A stretch of 49,454 nucleotides of DNA, from positions 1 through 49,454 of the forward strand of contig JAJPHV010000126.1 of the NCBI GenBank assembly GCA_021325095.1, read 5' to 3'. Positions 24,664 through 34,106 of the stretch are shown here, one piece after another. Made by a program: the position numbers and the translations under genes. The stretch's first letter is position 1. Each line of letters opens with the position of its first letter. Origin of the DNA: Chloroflexota bacterium (lineage in GTDB: Bacteria; Chloroflexota; Anaerolineae; Aggregatilineales; UBA2796). The notes beneath the pieces are model-generated. The model was not told the origin of the DNA. It saw nothing but the letters and a program-made list of their open reading frames with translations, and ran no database searches.

Positions 24664-25595
24664 ACACACTCAACCTCCAACTCGTAAACAACCCGCTTCA
24701 AATCGCTCATGCTTACTACGCCGCCCTCCGCAAGGAAGTGACAGAAGGCAATCCCTGGTTAACTGCGGATGAACAGCGCCAGCTGCAAAGCCACTACGAC
24801 GTGATGATGGATGCTGTTCACAATCCGCCGGAACTGGCAGCAATGATTTATAGCAGTCGCCGCGCGCCTGCCGTCAGAGCCATCAGGGAAAGCGACAATC
24901 CCATCGTATTCGACGCGGGGTGCGGCTATGGCTCCGAAAGTTTTTTGTTCGCGGCACTGGGGGCCAAAGTGCTGGCTGTGGATCGCTCTGCGGAACAGAT
25001 CGCCATCGCTCGCAAGCGCCAGCAGTACTATGAGAACCTCTTTGCACGGCCTCTGGCGATTACTTTCGTGAACGCCGATCTGAACCGTTATACGCCTCAA
25101 TACACGAACCTCTCGTTGACGTGGTTGGCGTCCGTGCTGGCCGCTATCCCCGATCAAGAGGGTTTACTGACGAGAATCCACTGCGCAACGCGGGACAGCG
25201 GGCAGATCATGATCACAGATATGAATTTGCTCAATCCCTTGTTCCTGATCAACGAATGGCGGCGACGACGGCGAAACCTGTCGGCCAGCCCCGAATTCGC
25301 CCGCCATGCGAACTTCGCGGCTATGCTGCGGCGCAAAGAGCGGACAGGTGCACGGTATTTCGAGCGGGCAGATGGAACGCTGGTGGATGATGTCCAGTTC
25401 TTTACAACAGGCACGCTGTCGCAGTTGCTGCGAAAGGTCGGTTTCGTGCCGCTGCGACCAGCATACAGCGGTTGGCTGCCCCCCAGGCTGTACCGGCCCG
25501 GTTTTGCAACTGTGGAAACGGCTATGAACCGTGTCCCGGTGCTGCGCTCCCTGGCCTATTTTTACCTCGTCACGGGTCAGAAGCTGCCGCAATGA
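24660..25595 (+). CDS. Class I SAM-dependent methyltransferase
   Basis: A 311-residue protein that starts with a GTG overlapping the previous stop. The Rossmann-type SAM site is VFDAGCGYGSESFLFAALGA, followed by VLAVDRSAEQIAIARKR (acidic ribose-binding residue after β2) and a late QIMITDMNLLNP. It probably methylates a sugar hydroxyl in the repeat unit or a terminal sugar that ends chain growth; a Wzt C-domain nearby is sometimes paired with terminal methylation. The substrate is unknown. It ends in a 4-base overlap with the large gene downstream (ATGA). Confidence 0.82.
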   Translation: MNTLNLQLVNNPLQIAHAYYAALRKEVTEGNPWLTADEQRQLQSHYDVMMDAVHNPPELAAMIYSSRRAPAVRAIRESDNPIVFDAGCGYGSESFLFAALGAKVLAVDRSAEQIAIARKRQQYYENLFARPLAITFVNADLNRYTPQYTNLSLTWLASVLAAIPDQEGLLTRIHCATRDSGQIMITDMNLLNPLFLINEWRRRRRNLSASPEFARHANFAAMLRRKERTGARYFERADGTLVDDVQFFTTGTLSQLLRKVGFVPLRPAYSGWLPPRLYRPGFATVETAMNRVPVLRSLAYFYLVTGQKLPQ

Positions 25596-28378
25596 GTGCG
25601 ACATCTGTAACCCGCGCCCAGGTTAAGCTGCTGTTTTTCCTGGGCCACCTCCTGCTGTATAGCCTGGCTGAAGCGGCCTATGTCCTGGGCAACCTGCTGC
25701 CGGGCACGCTGGCGATTGGCTCGTGGCGATTGGCACTGCGCTGGAACCGCCATCACATTCTCGCGGCCTTGAACATCGCCCTGGCGTTGGCCGAGCGGAA
25801 CCATCCAAATGCCTGGGTCGCTTTCTTGCAGGCTGTCCAGGCTGTTCGGAACCCCTGGAATACCTCCGGTTCCGATCTGTTCCTGACGTGGGTTCCTGAG
25901 CGTATCATGCGGCGACTGCTGCATCGTGCCCTGTGGGGCAAGAGTGTGCAATCTGCCGTCCTGAACGGAGCGCACGACCAGCTGCGGCAAGATGCGCTGG
26001 CACGGCTGGCCGAGCATCACACGCGGCAGGCGCTGCACCAGCGACAGGTTGATCGTGCCAGGCAGGCACTGGACGTATGGACTTCAGTGGCGGGCAACAC
26101 TCTGGGAAACCAGTGGGCAGCCGTCGAGGTTGCCCTGCTGGTGAACGATCCACACACGGCGCAAGGCATTGCGCACCCTCTGGTGCTTGACGGCAAATTC
26201 ATCTCACCGTTGGAAACGCTGCGCTGGGCACGCCACTTTCTGACCGCCGACCATAAGGAACTGGCGCAGCACTGCCTGTCCTGGGCGCAGCGCTGGATTC
26301 CGGAAGTCCCCGATCTGTGGTACTTGCAAGGACAACTGGCCCTCTCGTGCGGTGAGAAGGAAACAGCACTGCAATACATGAGCCGGGCGGTTGCCTTGTG
26401 CCCTGAGAATCTGGATGCGTATCTTGATTGGCTGACACTGAAGCAGGGGTGGGCGACGAGACCCCAATTGGCTCCCACCGGGCGTCTGGAGGTCAGCACC
26501 GCGAGTGAACTGACCCTACAGCAAACCACGCCGGCAGTTTGCCACCTGTATGACGTATCGGGCCAATGGACACTCCACGTTTTGCCACCCAATGGTTGGG
26601 GCATCGTTGCGGAACCGCGATCAACGCCATTTGACGCGCAGGGCAAGGCCGAAATCACCTTGCGCGCGCTGCGTCCTGACCACATCCGAGGGCAAGCCTG
26701 GCAGGTGCAGTTCGTGGCCGTCGGGCCGTCGGGCTATCTGATTAATCGTGTCAGTGTTCGTGTTCCCGATCCCCGGCCTGGCCGTCTGCTGGTAACGATC
26801 ACTGAAGACCACGAAATCCAGGAGGAGCGGGACATCTTCACGCCCGGCGCAATGCAGTCTCTCCTGGTCACGAAATCTGCCTTCGCCAGTTCGATAAGCC
26901 ACGTGCCCTGGACGCACATGGTGGAGGTCGGTTCCACCTTGCTTATGCCTGCGGAGGCCGTCCATCAGGATGCAATGACGTGGCAGGAGGTAGGGCAGTC
27001 CACGCGGGATCATCTCGCTGACGAGCTAGAAAAAGGAAACGACGTGCAGTGCCATTTGCACGCCTTTAACGATCCACAGCACGCACGCTTTCCTTATCGA
27101 GCCGTAGCACAGGGCTGGCAAACGGCAATGAAGTATCTGCTCACGGAACCAAACTTGCGCGGTGACTGGGCTTCGGTCTGTCCACCGCCAGGAAACAGCC
27201 CCTATGATCGCCTGTACAGCGCCGAACGAACCGTCACCGCGCTGGAAAGCATCGGACGGCTGGCCGATCCCGACTACCGGCCCGTGCTGTGGCGGAGCGG
27301 CCTGCTGGAATATGGAGAGAGTGAGGCGGATCGTGCCTGGTCGGCGGTGGCGCTGCGCCGGGCCGGGCTGCTCGCGGACAGCGACGTAGCGAAACCCGGT
27401 TCGCCAGTAGCGGGCGCAGTTGCACCGGCCTTCATGGCAAATTGGCTGACACCATTTGTTCCCGACGCTGGCGGATCAATTCTACAGCTCCCGGTTGTTG
27501 CCAACCTGGAAGGCGACTACCTGATGGACAGTGGGCTGCTGCGCCGCCGGATCAAGCGGACGGTGTCGGCGCTACGCCAGCCAGATGGCACGCTGCGTCC
27601 CGGCACCCATCTCTTTACGCTGCTGACCCACGATAAGTTTATCAACGCCCGCGCCAGCCGCGACGAACTGCGACTCGATCCGCAATATGGGGACTGGGCA
27701 ACTATCCAGCAGCACATCGCCGGCTGGCAGCAGCAGGGCGCGACTTTCGTGACGGCGCGGGACGGCGTGAAGGCCGTGCTCGATGAGCGTGTGTGGTCTT
27801 TGCAGACGCGGCTGGTCAGCGAAACCTTCATCGCCGGGTTGAGCGGCGAACAGCACGTGCGCTACCGCATCGAATTGCTGGGCAGGCACATTCCCGTCTC
27901 GGAAGATTACCCGCAGCACATTCTCGTCACCGTTCCGCCGTCGATCCGCCCTGCGGTGACTGACCTGTGTGCCCACCAGGATTCGCGTGCGCTGACTATG
28001 GAGTGGCACAGGGAGGCTGGCTATGCGTGGCTGGTGCTGACTCGAGCGGCTACACCCGTTTACTGCGAATTTGTGCTCAACCAACCCATTGGCCCGACTG
28101 TGCAGCACATTATGCGGAACGATAACAATACCTGGGCGATTCAATTTTGCGCCCAACATCCTTTCCGGCGAGCCAGGGTGCTGCTGCCCTGGCAGGCGTT
28201 GGATAAGGGGTACAATCCTTCAAAGGCCAACTGGAAGGCCCAGGATGAAGCTGGACAGGACTTGCGTTGCGAGGCTTGCGACGCGGGCCTGTTGCTGAGT
28301 TCGCTTCGTTTCAGCAGTATCAAGAACGCTGGACAATTCAGTGCGAGCGTGACTCTGCAAGCGCTCGACGGCCAATAG
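25592..28378 (+). CDS. TPR-like/polysaccharide deacetylase-like multidomain protein of unknown function
   Basis: The 928 residues contain: one hydrophobic segment near the N-terminus (about 11-30); an α-helical region to about 290 with a clear TPR-type unit (PDLWYLQGQLALSCGEKETA); a β-rich segment (about 295-390); a domain opening with LLVTITEDHEIQEERD (about 399-414), which looks like a NodB first motif with Glu-Asp in place of Asp-Asp; DVQCHLHAFNDP (about 484-495) with paired His; and a β-rich C-terminal third. It is probably a membrane-bound relative of glycan deacetylases or glycosidases with altered metal residues. The start is the ATG at 25592, in ATGA overlap with the methyltransferase. 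Function unassigned. Confidence 0.6.
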   Translation: MSATSVTRAQVKLLFFLGHLLLYSLAEAAYVLGNLLPGTLAIGSWRLALRWNRHHILAALNIALALAERNHPNAWVAFLQAVQAVRNPWNTSGSDLFLTWVPERIMRRLLHRALWGKSVQSAVLNGAHDQLRQDALARLAEHHTRQALHQRQVDRARQALDVWTSVAGNTLGNQWAAVEVALLVNDPHTAQGIAHPLVLDGKFISPLETLRWARHFLTADHKELAQHCLSWAQRWIPEVPDLWYLQGQLALSCGEKETALQYMSRAVALCPENLDAYLDWLTLKQGWATRPQLAPTGRLEVSTASELTLQQTTPAVCHLYDVSGQWTLHVLPPNGWGIVAEPRSTPFDAQGKAEITLRALRPDHIRGQAWQVQFVAVGPSGYLINRVSVRVPDPRPGRLLVTITEDHEIQEERDIFTPGAMQSLLVTKSAFASSISHVPWTHMVEVGSTLLMPAEAVHQDAMTWQEVGQSTRDHLADELEKGNDVQCHLHAFNDPQHARFPYRAVAQGWQTAMKYLLTEPNLRGDWASVCPPPGNSPYDRLYSAERTVTALESIGRLADPDYRPVLWRSGLLEYGESEADRAWSAVALRRAGLLADSDVAKPGSPVAGAVAPAFMANWLTPFVPDAGGSILQLPVVANLEGDYLMDSGLLRRRIKRTVSALRQPDGTLRPGTHLFTLLTHDKFINARASRDELRLDPQYGDWATIQQHIAGWQQQGATFVTARDGVKAVLDERVWSLQTRLVSETFIAGLSGEQHVRYRIELLGRHIPVSEDYPQHILVTVPPSIRPAVTDLCAHQDSRALTMEWHREAGYAWLVLTRAATPVYCEFVLNQPIGPTVQHIMRNDNNTWAIQFCAQHPFRRARVLLPWQALDKGYNPSKANWKAQDEAGQDLRCEACDAGLLLSSLRFSSIKNAGQFSASVTLQALDGQ

Positions 28379-28391
28379 CACCGGTGGGTAA

Positions 28392-29564
28392 ATGTATACT
28401 TCAAGCACTCCCATGCCCCGCGTCGCGCTCATCACAAACCTGCTCTCACACTACCGGATTCCCTGTTTCCAGCGGTTGAGTCAGGCGTTAACGGATCGCA
28501 TTGTCTTCTTCACGCTGGCTCAGGATATGCTGCACCGTCGCTACGTATTGGCCGATGAGCAACATCATCTGCCGGTAGTTCGGCTCGAGGGCTGGCAGTG
28601 GCACCGCCCGCCCTTCGATGACCGGCACCTCAACAACATCCTGCCATTGCTTAAGACCAACCCGAAGGTGCTGATCCTAAGCGGCTGGGATGAACCCACT
28701 TACCTTTTGCTGTGGGCCTGGGGGGTTCTGACCCGAAAGCGCATCCTGTTCTGGATCGAATCGACCACTCATGACGGCCCGCGCACCGGCCTTAAAGAAA
28801 CAGTCAAACGAACGCTGCTCCAGTATGCATCGGGCTGCGTTGTACCGGGCCAGCGCGCCAGAGAATATTGCAGGGCGCTCGGCGTACCCGAAGAGCACAT
28901 TTTTACTGCACCCAACGCGATCAACCAGGACTATTTTCGGAGCGCTGCTGTTCGATTGCTGCCGCAGAGAGCGCAGTTGCGGGAGCGGCTCAACATTAAG
29001 AACCAGGTCGTCATCCTCTATGTCGGGCGGCTGGTCGAATTCTATAAGAATCTCTCGACCCTGTTTCGATCCTATGCGGTGCTCGCCAAACAGGATACGC
29101 CGACGCTGCTGGTGATTGTCGGTGATGGGCCGGATCGATCTGTTTACGAAACGCTGGCGCAAAATCTGAATATTCCGAACGTCCGGTTTGTGGGTTTGCT
29201 GGCCCACGAGGCCTTATGCGAATACTATGCAGCAGCGGATATCCTCGTGCTGCCCAGCGCTTCCGAAACCTGGGGTTTCGTCTTGAATGAAGGCATGGAG
29301 TTTGGGCTGCCTCTGGTGGTTTCAGAAGCGGTTGGCGCGGGGCCTGATCTGGTGCGAGAAGGAGAAAATGGCTATGTCGTGCCCGTAGGTAGTGTAGACC
29401 TTCTCGCCGTTCGTTTGCGCCAGCTGGTCGAAGACGCAAACCTGCGTGAACGAATGGGAACTCGTTCTCGCCAACTTGTCCAGAACTTTTCGCCAGCAAA
29501 CTGGGCCGACGGAATGGCGAATGCCATTCGATTTGCAGCGGGCAAGCGCATCAATGGGCGGTAA
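28392..29564 (+). CDS. Family 4 glycosyltransferase
   Basis: The 390 residues show RVALITNLLSHYRIPCFQRL at the N-terminus, as in GT4 enzymes of the WcaC/WaaG-like group, and a complete second domain: VVILYVGRLVEFYKNLSTLF, LLVIVGDGPDRSVYETLA, PSASETWGFVLNEGMEFG (EX7E) and ENGYVVPVGSVD. It follows the large protein by 13 bases and overlaps the next GT4 by 11 bases. Specificity unknown. Confidence 0.87.
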   Translation: MYTSSTPMPRVALITNLLSHYRIPCFQRLSQALTDRIVFFTLAQDMLHRRYVLADEQHHLPVVRLEGWQWHRPPFDDRHLNNILPLLKTNPKVLILSGWDEPTYLLLWAWGVLTRKRILFWIESTTHDGPRTGLKETVKRTLLQYASGCVVPGQRAREYCRALGVPEEHIFTAPNAINQDYFRSAAVRLLPQRAQLRERLNIKNQVVILYVGRLVEFYKNLSTLFRSYAVLAKQDTPTLLVIVGDGPDRSVYETLAQNLNIPNVRFVGLLAHEALCEYYAAADILVLPSASETWGFVLNEGMEFGLPLVVSEAVGAGPDLVREGENGYVVPVGSVDLLAVRLRQLVEDANLRERMGTRSRQLVQNFSPANWADGMANAIRFAAGKRINGR

Positions 29565-30762
29565 ATTGCCGAGAGTCGTCTTTCTTAATCCCTGGGAACG
29601 GGTAATCGGCCCGAACCGCTACCTGCTTGAACTGCTCCGTCATTCGACACCAGAAGTTTTGTCAAACACGACGGTGGTCTTCAACTGCCAAACCGATGCG
29701 CTGGATGAGTATCGCCAACTTGGCATTCGCGTGGACGTATGGCCTGAACTTCAGCCGGTGTTTCTGAACCTATCTTTCCGAAACGTCATTCGTCTATTCG
29801 GACTTCACACCAGCGGGTTTGTCCGATTCGTCTACCATCTGAGAGGACTCCGGCCCGAGGTACTGATCAGCAATACCGAGATGCTCTTTGTGGGCCAGTG
29901 GGCCGCTCGCCTGCTGGGGATCCCTCATTTGCAGATTTTCCATGCGATCTCCTTCCAGTACCGGTTAGGCAATCATCCGAGACTCTTGCGGCTCTACCTG
30001 AAGATCATGCAGGCGGGCAGCTACCGTCTCATCGGGGTGTCACACACCCTGGTTACTGCACTCATCAAGGGTGGAGTACCTCCGCACAAGGTGGCCCTGA
30101 TCGCCAATCCGGTGTCGGCTACTGCCCGAATGGCGGAGGACGGATTGCCACCGGAATTGCTGGCACGGCTGGAACGTCACAGCCCCGTCCTGGTGACGGC
30201 AGGCAAAACCTCGCCGATGAAGGGACAGGACTTACTGGTGGAAGCACTTCCGCTGGTGAAGGCACAATTCCCTGGCCTTTTGTGCATCTTCGTTGGGGGC
30301 GTCGGCGCATCTGACGGCGCAGATGACACAATCGCTTTCGCCGCGCGCGTCCAGCAACAAGTTGCCCAATACCAGCTTTCAGACCATGTGATGTGGCTCG
30401 ATGCGGTAGATTATTTACCGGCCCTGCTGAAGCGTGCCGATCTCTACGTTCAGCCTTCTCGAACTGAATCGTTTGGACGGGTCGTTGCGGAGGCGCTGCT
30501 GGGTGGTACACCCGTCGTTGCGTTTGAAGTCGGTGCGCTCCCCGAAGTGGTCGGGCCGGGCGGAGTGCTGGTTCCGTTTCCAGACACGCAAAGAATGGCT
30601 GGCACGATCTGCGAGCTGCTGCACGATTCCGAAAGGCGTATGGCACTTGCTACGCAGGGGAAACAGCATATTCTGAAGAACTATGAAGCAGCCCTCGTCG
30701 CCGCTGAATTCCAGCGACTGTTAGCTGCTTGTCCCATCGGCACACGCCAAAAACAACATTGA
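29554..30762 (+). CDS. Family 4 glycosyltransferase
   Basis: A 402-residue GT-B protein. The start chosen is the ATG at 29554 (MGGKLPRVVFLNPWERVIG), since the longer frame from 29446 only reads the end of the preceding gene. Second-domain signatures are PVLVTAGKTSPMKGQDLLVE, PSRTESFGRVVAEALLGG (EX7E) and GALPEVVGPGGVLVP. It ends 26 bases before the polymerase-like gene. Donor unknown. Confidence 0.87.
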   Translation: MGGKLPRVVFLNPWERVIGPNRYLLELLRHSTPEVLSNTTVVFNCQTDALDEYRQLGIRVDVWPELQPVFLNLSFRNVIRLFGLHTSGFVRFVYHLRGLRPEVLISNTEMLFVGQWAARLLGIPHLQIFHAISFQYRLGNHPRLLRLYLKIMQAGSYRLIGVSHTLVTALIKGGVPPHKVALIANPVSATARMAEDGLPPELLARLERHSPVLVTAGKTSPMKGQDLLVEALPLVKAQFPGLLCIFVGGVGASDGADDTIAFAARVQQQVAQYQLSDHVMWLDAVDYLPALLKRADLYVQPSRTESFGRVVAEALLGGTPVVAFEVGALPEVVGPGGVLVPFPDTQRMAGTICELLHDSERRMALATQGKQHILKNYEAALVAAEFQRLLAACPIGTRQKQH

Positions 30763-30788
30763 GACTGGAAACTGAGACTCATTAAACT

Positions 30789-32138
30789 ATGGTCAGTCGA
30801 TCACCAGTTGTAATGCCCAGACTCCTCACTATCGTCCTCATATTGCTGTCAGCGCCAGTTCTGGGGTACGCGGTTGCGGCGTATGGCAACGTTCAAAGAC
30901 TCCTGTCTGTCATCTCGTTTATCGCCTGTCTTCCATTGATCCTTGCCCTCGGCTCAATCGAATGGCTAATCTGGATCAGTCTCATTAGCAATGTCCTGAT
31001 TGAGTGCTGGTTTATTCCAAGCAGCGTACTCTTTTTTCTACGCTTCATCCCGATGGGATTGCTGGCTTGCTACGGTATTGCGGCAAGCAGTGTCAACCAG
31101 GTAAAACTTACCGCCACGCCCAAGTTCCTGCTATATCCGATGGCCCTGATGGGCGTACTTGCTCTGTTGTCTACCCTCTACGCCGTTGATCCAAGTAACA
31201 CCTTCCAGCGAAGTCTGGCGCTAATCTTTGCCATCCTGAGCTTTGGCATTAGCATTCCGCTCTTTATATCAGAGCAAGGGCGGCGCAGGCAAAGTGCACA
31301 GCGATTCATGATGGTCTGCCTCGTATCCGTTATGTTGAGCATGGTCGCCTATGTAGCGCATGTGCCACAGGCCATCTCCGAGGAGCGCTTGAGCGGCATT
31401 TACTCAAATGCAAACACCCTGGGCGTCGTTGCCATGTTTGTCCTGGTGATGCTCATCGGCTGGTTCCTGGACGCAACGACGCGCAATTCCAGGATTGCAT
31501 TCGGTCTTGCCTTCGTTGTGACGCTCAGTGCAACTCTGCTGTCTGGCTCTCGTGCCTCTCTACTAGGCGCGCTGGCTGGCTTCATGGTCTTCCTGGCCTT
31601 CTCGCGCTCCAGGGCAAGGTTGAGAGGCGTATGGGTGCTAATCATCGTACTGGGCCTTGCTTTGACGTTCTTGCCGATTCCTGAAGTGCATATCTTCAGC
31701 GCGGATACGAGCCTGAGAGACCTGACCTGGAAGGCAGCGTTCGACCTGGGGATGCGCTCGCCCGTGCTTGGAACCGGCTTTTCCACCGACAAAATCACCG
31801 CTGACAATACACAAATCATTTCGGGGATACGGATCAGGGCCGGCCATAATGAATATTTGCGGACATTCATAGGGCTTGGCGCCACGGGGTTAGTGGTGTT
31901 GCTCGTAACGTTGGTCGTTCTGGTGCTGAAAGCCATCCAGACGATAAGGCGGGCGTCAGGAACAGATGCCATCTGGATGCAGAGTCTCCTGGCCGCCGTC
32001 GTCGCTGGCATGGTCAATGCGGTTTTTGAAGACGGCCTCTTAGCTTTTGGGGGTGTAGCAGCGCTTCTTTTCTGGTATCTGGCCTTCACGTTGGCGATTG
32101 AAATACAGACTCATTCTCTGCGCTTAGGAAGGGCATAA
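30789..32138 (+). CDS. O-antigen polymerase/ligase-like membrane protein (Wzy/WaaL family)
   Basis: The 449 residues form about ten to twelve hydrophobic segments with the Wzy_C-type loop near the C-terminal third: LRDLTWKAAFDLGMRSPVLG, then RAGHNEYLRTF, whose conserved His-Asn lies in the external loop. LSGIYSNANTLG in the middle is another family feature. It would join repeat units on the outer membrane face or ligate the chain to an acceptor. Its place beside the glycosyltransferases and the presence of a Wzz-type regulator favour polymerase. No good ribosome site precedes the ATG at 30789; ATG 30813 is an alternative. Confidence 0.87.
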   Translation: MVSRSPVVMPRLLTIVLILLSAPVLGYAVAAYGNVQRLLSVISFIACLPLILALGSIEWLIWISLISNVLIECWFIPSSVLFFLRFIPMGLLACYGIAASSVNQVKLTATPKFLLYPMALMGVLALLSTLYAVDPSNTFQRSLALIFAILSFGISIPLFISEQGRRRQSAQRFMMVCLVSVMLSMVAYVAHVPQAISEERLSGIYSNANTLGVVAMFVLVMLIGWFLDATTRNSRIAFGLAFVVTLSATLLSGSRASLLGALAGFMVFLAFSRSRARLRGVWVLIIVLGLALTFLPIPEVHIFSADTSLRDLTWKAAFDLGMRSPVLGTGFSTDKITADNTQIISGIRIRAGHNEYLRTFIGLGATGLVVLLVTLVVLVLKAIQTIRRASGTDAIWMQSLLAAVVAGMVNAVFEDGLLAFGGVAALLFWYLAFTLAIEIQTHSLRLGRA

Positions 32139-32149
32139 GGACAATCATT

Positions 32150-34099
32150 ATGTGTGGTATTGTCGGGTATTGTCGTCTCTCTCCAAATGCCGATCAGCCC
32201 ATCGATCTACAGCACATGAACGATCTGATCGCCCACCGAGGGCCGGATGAGGAAGGCTATTACAGCGACTCGTCGGTAGGACTCGCCATGCGCCGCCTGA
32301 GCATTATCGACCTGGTGAGCGGTAACCAGCCGATGAGCAATGAAACGGGAACCTTGCAAGTCGTATACAATGGGGAAATCTACAACTACCGGGAGCTTCG
32401 TGACCAGCTAACCCGCCAGGGCCACCGCTTTACCACGCAGAGCGATACCGAAGTGCTAGTGCATGGCTACGAGGAATGGGGCGAGGACTTGCCCCGCCGC
32501 CTGCGCGGGATGTTTGCTTTCGCAATCTGGGATACCGAAAAGCAGCGTCTGTTCTTGAGCCGCGACCATTTTGGCATCAAGCCGCTCTACTATGCCCAGG
32601 TGGATGGGATGCTGCTCTTCGGGTCGGAGATCAAGGCCATTCTGTCCTATCTGGGCCTGTCGCGCCGACTCGATCCGAAGGCGCTGAACCAGTACCTTTC
32701 CTTCCTGTACGTGCCAGAACCCCACACCATCTTCCGGGGCGTGCAGGCGCTGCTGCCTGCGCACAATTTGATCTGCCAGGATGGGCAGGTCGTCACCCGC
32801 CGTTACTGGGAGTTCCAGCCGGACTTCAACCGCTATAAGTCGCCTCAGGAAGCGATTGAAAGCATCCGTGCCGTCTTCGAAGACAGCGTGCGCGCCATGC
32901 TGGTGGCGGACGTGCCGGTTGGCCTCTTTCTGAGTGGCGGCATCGATTCGGTGAGCATTCTGGCAATGATGGCTCGCCACATGGATGAGCCAGTGCGCAC
33001 CTTCTCTATCGGCTTTGGCGAACGCGAAAAGCACTGGGACGAACTGGACGCCGCCCGCAGCATTGCGAACTATTACAAAACTCAACACCGGGAGTTCAGG
33101 CTGGACCCCGATGTGGTCAATCTGCTGCCCCGTGTGGTGCAGCATTTCGACCAGCCCTTTGCCAATCCCACGTCGGTCATTCTGTATCTCCTGTCGGGCG
33201 AGACGCGCCGCTACGTCAAGGTGGCGCTTTCGGGAACGGGCGGCGACGAGATGTTCGCGGGCTATCCGCGTTACCTGGGCATGATGTACTACCAGCGGTA
33301 CCGTCATCTGCCAGCCTTTTTGCGCAAAGGTGCTGCCCGGCTGGCCCGGCAGGTGGCCCGCGATGCCACCAACGGTAGACTTGGCCCTCAGCGAGCCAGG
33401 CGCTTGCTGGAAGGCGGCGCACTGCCTTTCGACGACTGCTATTTGCGCCTGCTAACCGTGCTCGACGAAACCCGCAAACAGTCCCTATACGCGCCGGACT
33501 TTCGCCGTACCTTCCAGGAACCGGACACGTTCAGCTTCATTCGGCCCTACCTGGCGCTCAATGGCGACGGGAACAGCCTGGGCGAGATCGAGCGCCTCAT
33601 GTCAGCCGACGTGCAGACTTACCTCCCCTACAACCAACTGGCCTACGGGGATCGAATGAGCATGGCGCAATCCCTTGAGGTGCGCGTCCCGTTTGTCGAT
33701 CAACGCCTCATCGAGGTGGCGGGCAGTATCCCGCTCCGCTGGAAAGTGCCGGGAGGGACGACCAAAGGACTATTCCGAAAGGCAATGGCTCCCTATTTGC
33801 CGCAGGACGTGCTGAATGCGCCCAAGCGCGGCTTGAACCTGCCCGTCGCGCTGTGGTTCCGCCATGACCTGCGTTCCTGGGTGCGTGATTTGCTCTCTCC
33901 TGAGCAGATCACGCGGCGTGGGTACTTCAAGCCTGAAGCTATCGATTCGTTGCTCAAGGAGCATGAGGCCGGTTTCCGGGATCATTCCCTCTTCATCTGG
34001 GCGTTGGTCGTGCTGGAAACGTGGCATCAGCTTTACATCGACCAGGATGCGCCCTTGATGACAGCCTCCATGTCTTCCGGCCTGATCGAAGCCGGTTGA
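32150..34099 (+). CDS. asnB: AsnB-type glutamine-dependent amidotransferase
   Basis: The 649 residues have the N-terminal class II glutaminase domain starting MCGIVGYC with catalytic Cys2, AHRGPDEEG and YNGEIYN, and the C-terminal ATP-dependent synthetase domain with the pyrophosphate loop SGGIDS (262-267). AAGGA before the ATG gives a good site. Asparagine synthetase is the default name, but AsnB-type enzymes inside polysaccharide loci (for example WbpS of Pseudomonas aeruginosa, or exosortase-associated copies) amidate uronic acids or other sugar carboxyls. In a locus that may make nonulosonic acids or HexNAc uronates, that role is plausible. Sequence alone does not decide. Confidence 0.9.
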   Translation: MCGIVGYCRLSPNADQPIDLQHMNDLIAHRGPDEEGYYSDSSVGLAMRRLSIIDLVSGNQPMSNETGTLQVVYNGEIYNYRELRDQLTRQGHRFTTQSDTEVLVHGYEEWGEDLPRRLRGMFAFAIWDTEKQRLFLSRDHFGIKPLYYAQVDGMLLFGSEIKAILSYLGLSRRLDPKALNQYLSFLYVPEPHTIFRGVQALLPAHNLICQDGQVVTRRYWEFQPDFNRYKSPQEAIESIRAVFEDSVRAMLVADVPVGLFLSGGIDSVSILAMMARHMDEPVRTFSIGFGEREKHWDELDAARSIANYYKTQHREFRLDPDVVNLLPRVVQHFDQPFANPTSVILYLLSGETRRYVKVALSGTGGDEMFAGYPRYLGMMYYQRYRHLPAFLRKGAARLARQVARDATNGRLGPQRARRLLEGGALPFDDCYLRLLTVLDETRKQSLYAPDFRRTFQEPDTFSFIRPYLALNGDGNSLGEIERLMSADVQTYLPYNQLAYGDRMSMAQSLEVRVPFVDQRLIEVAGSIPLRWKVPGGTTKGLFRKAMAPYLPQDVLNAPKRGLNLPVALWFRHDLRSWVRDLLSPEQITRRGYFKPEAIDSLLKEHEAGFRDHSLFIWALVVLETWHQLYIDQDAPLMTASMSSGLIEAG

Positions 34100-34106
34100 G
34101 TAAGGC

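Noticed and set aside
32456..33307. 283-residue - strand open frame inside asnB
   Set aside because: Antisense of strongly conserved AsnB coding sequence; His/Arg-rich composition typical of shadow frames.
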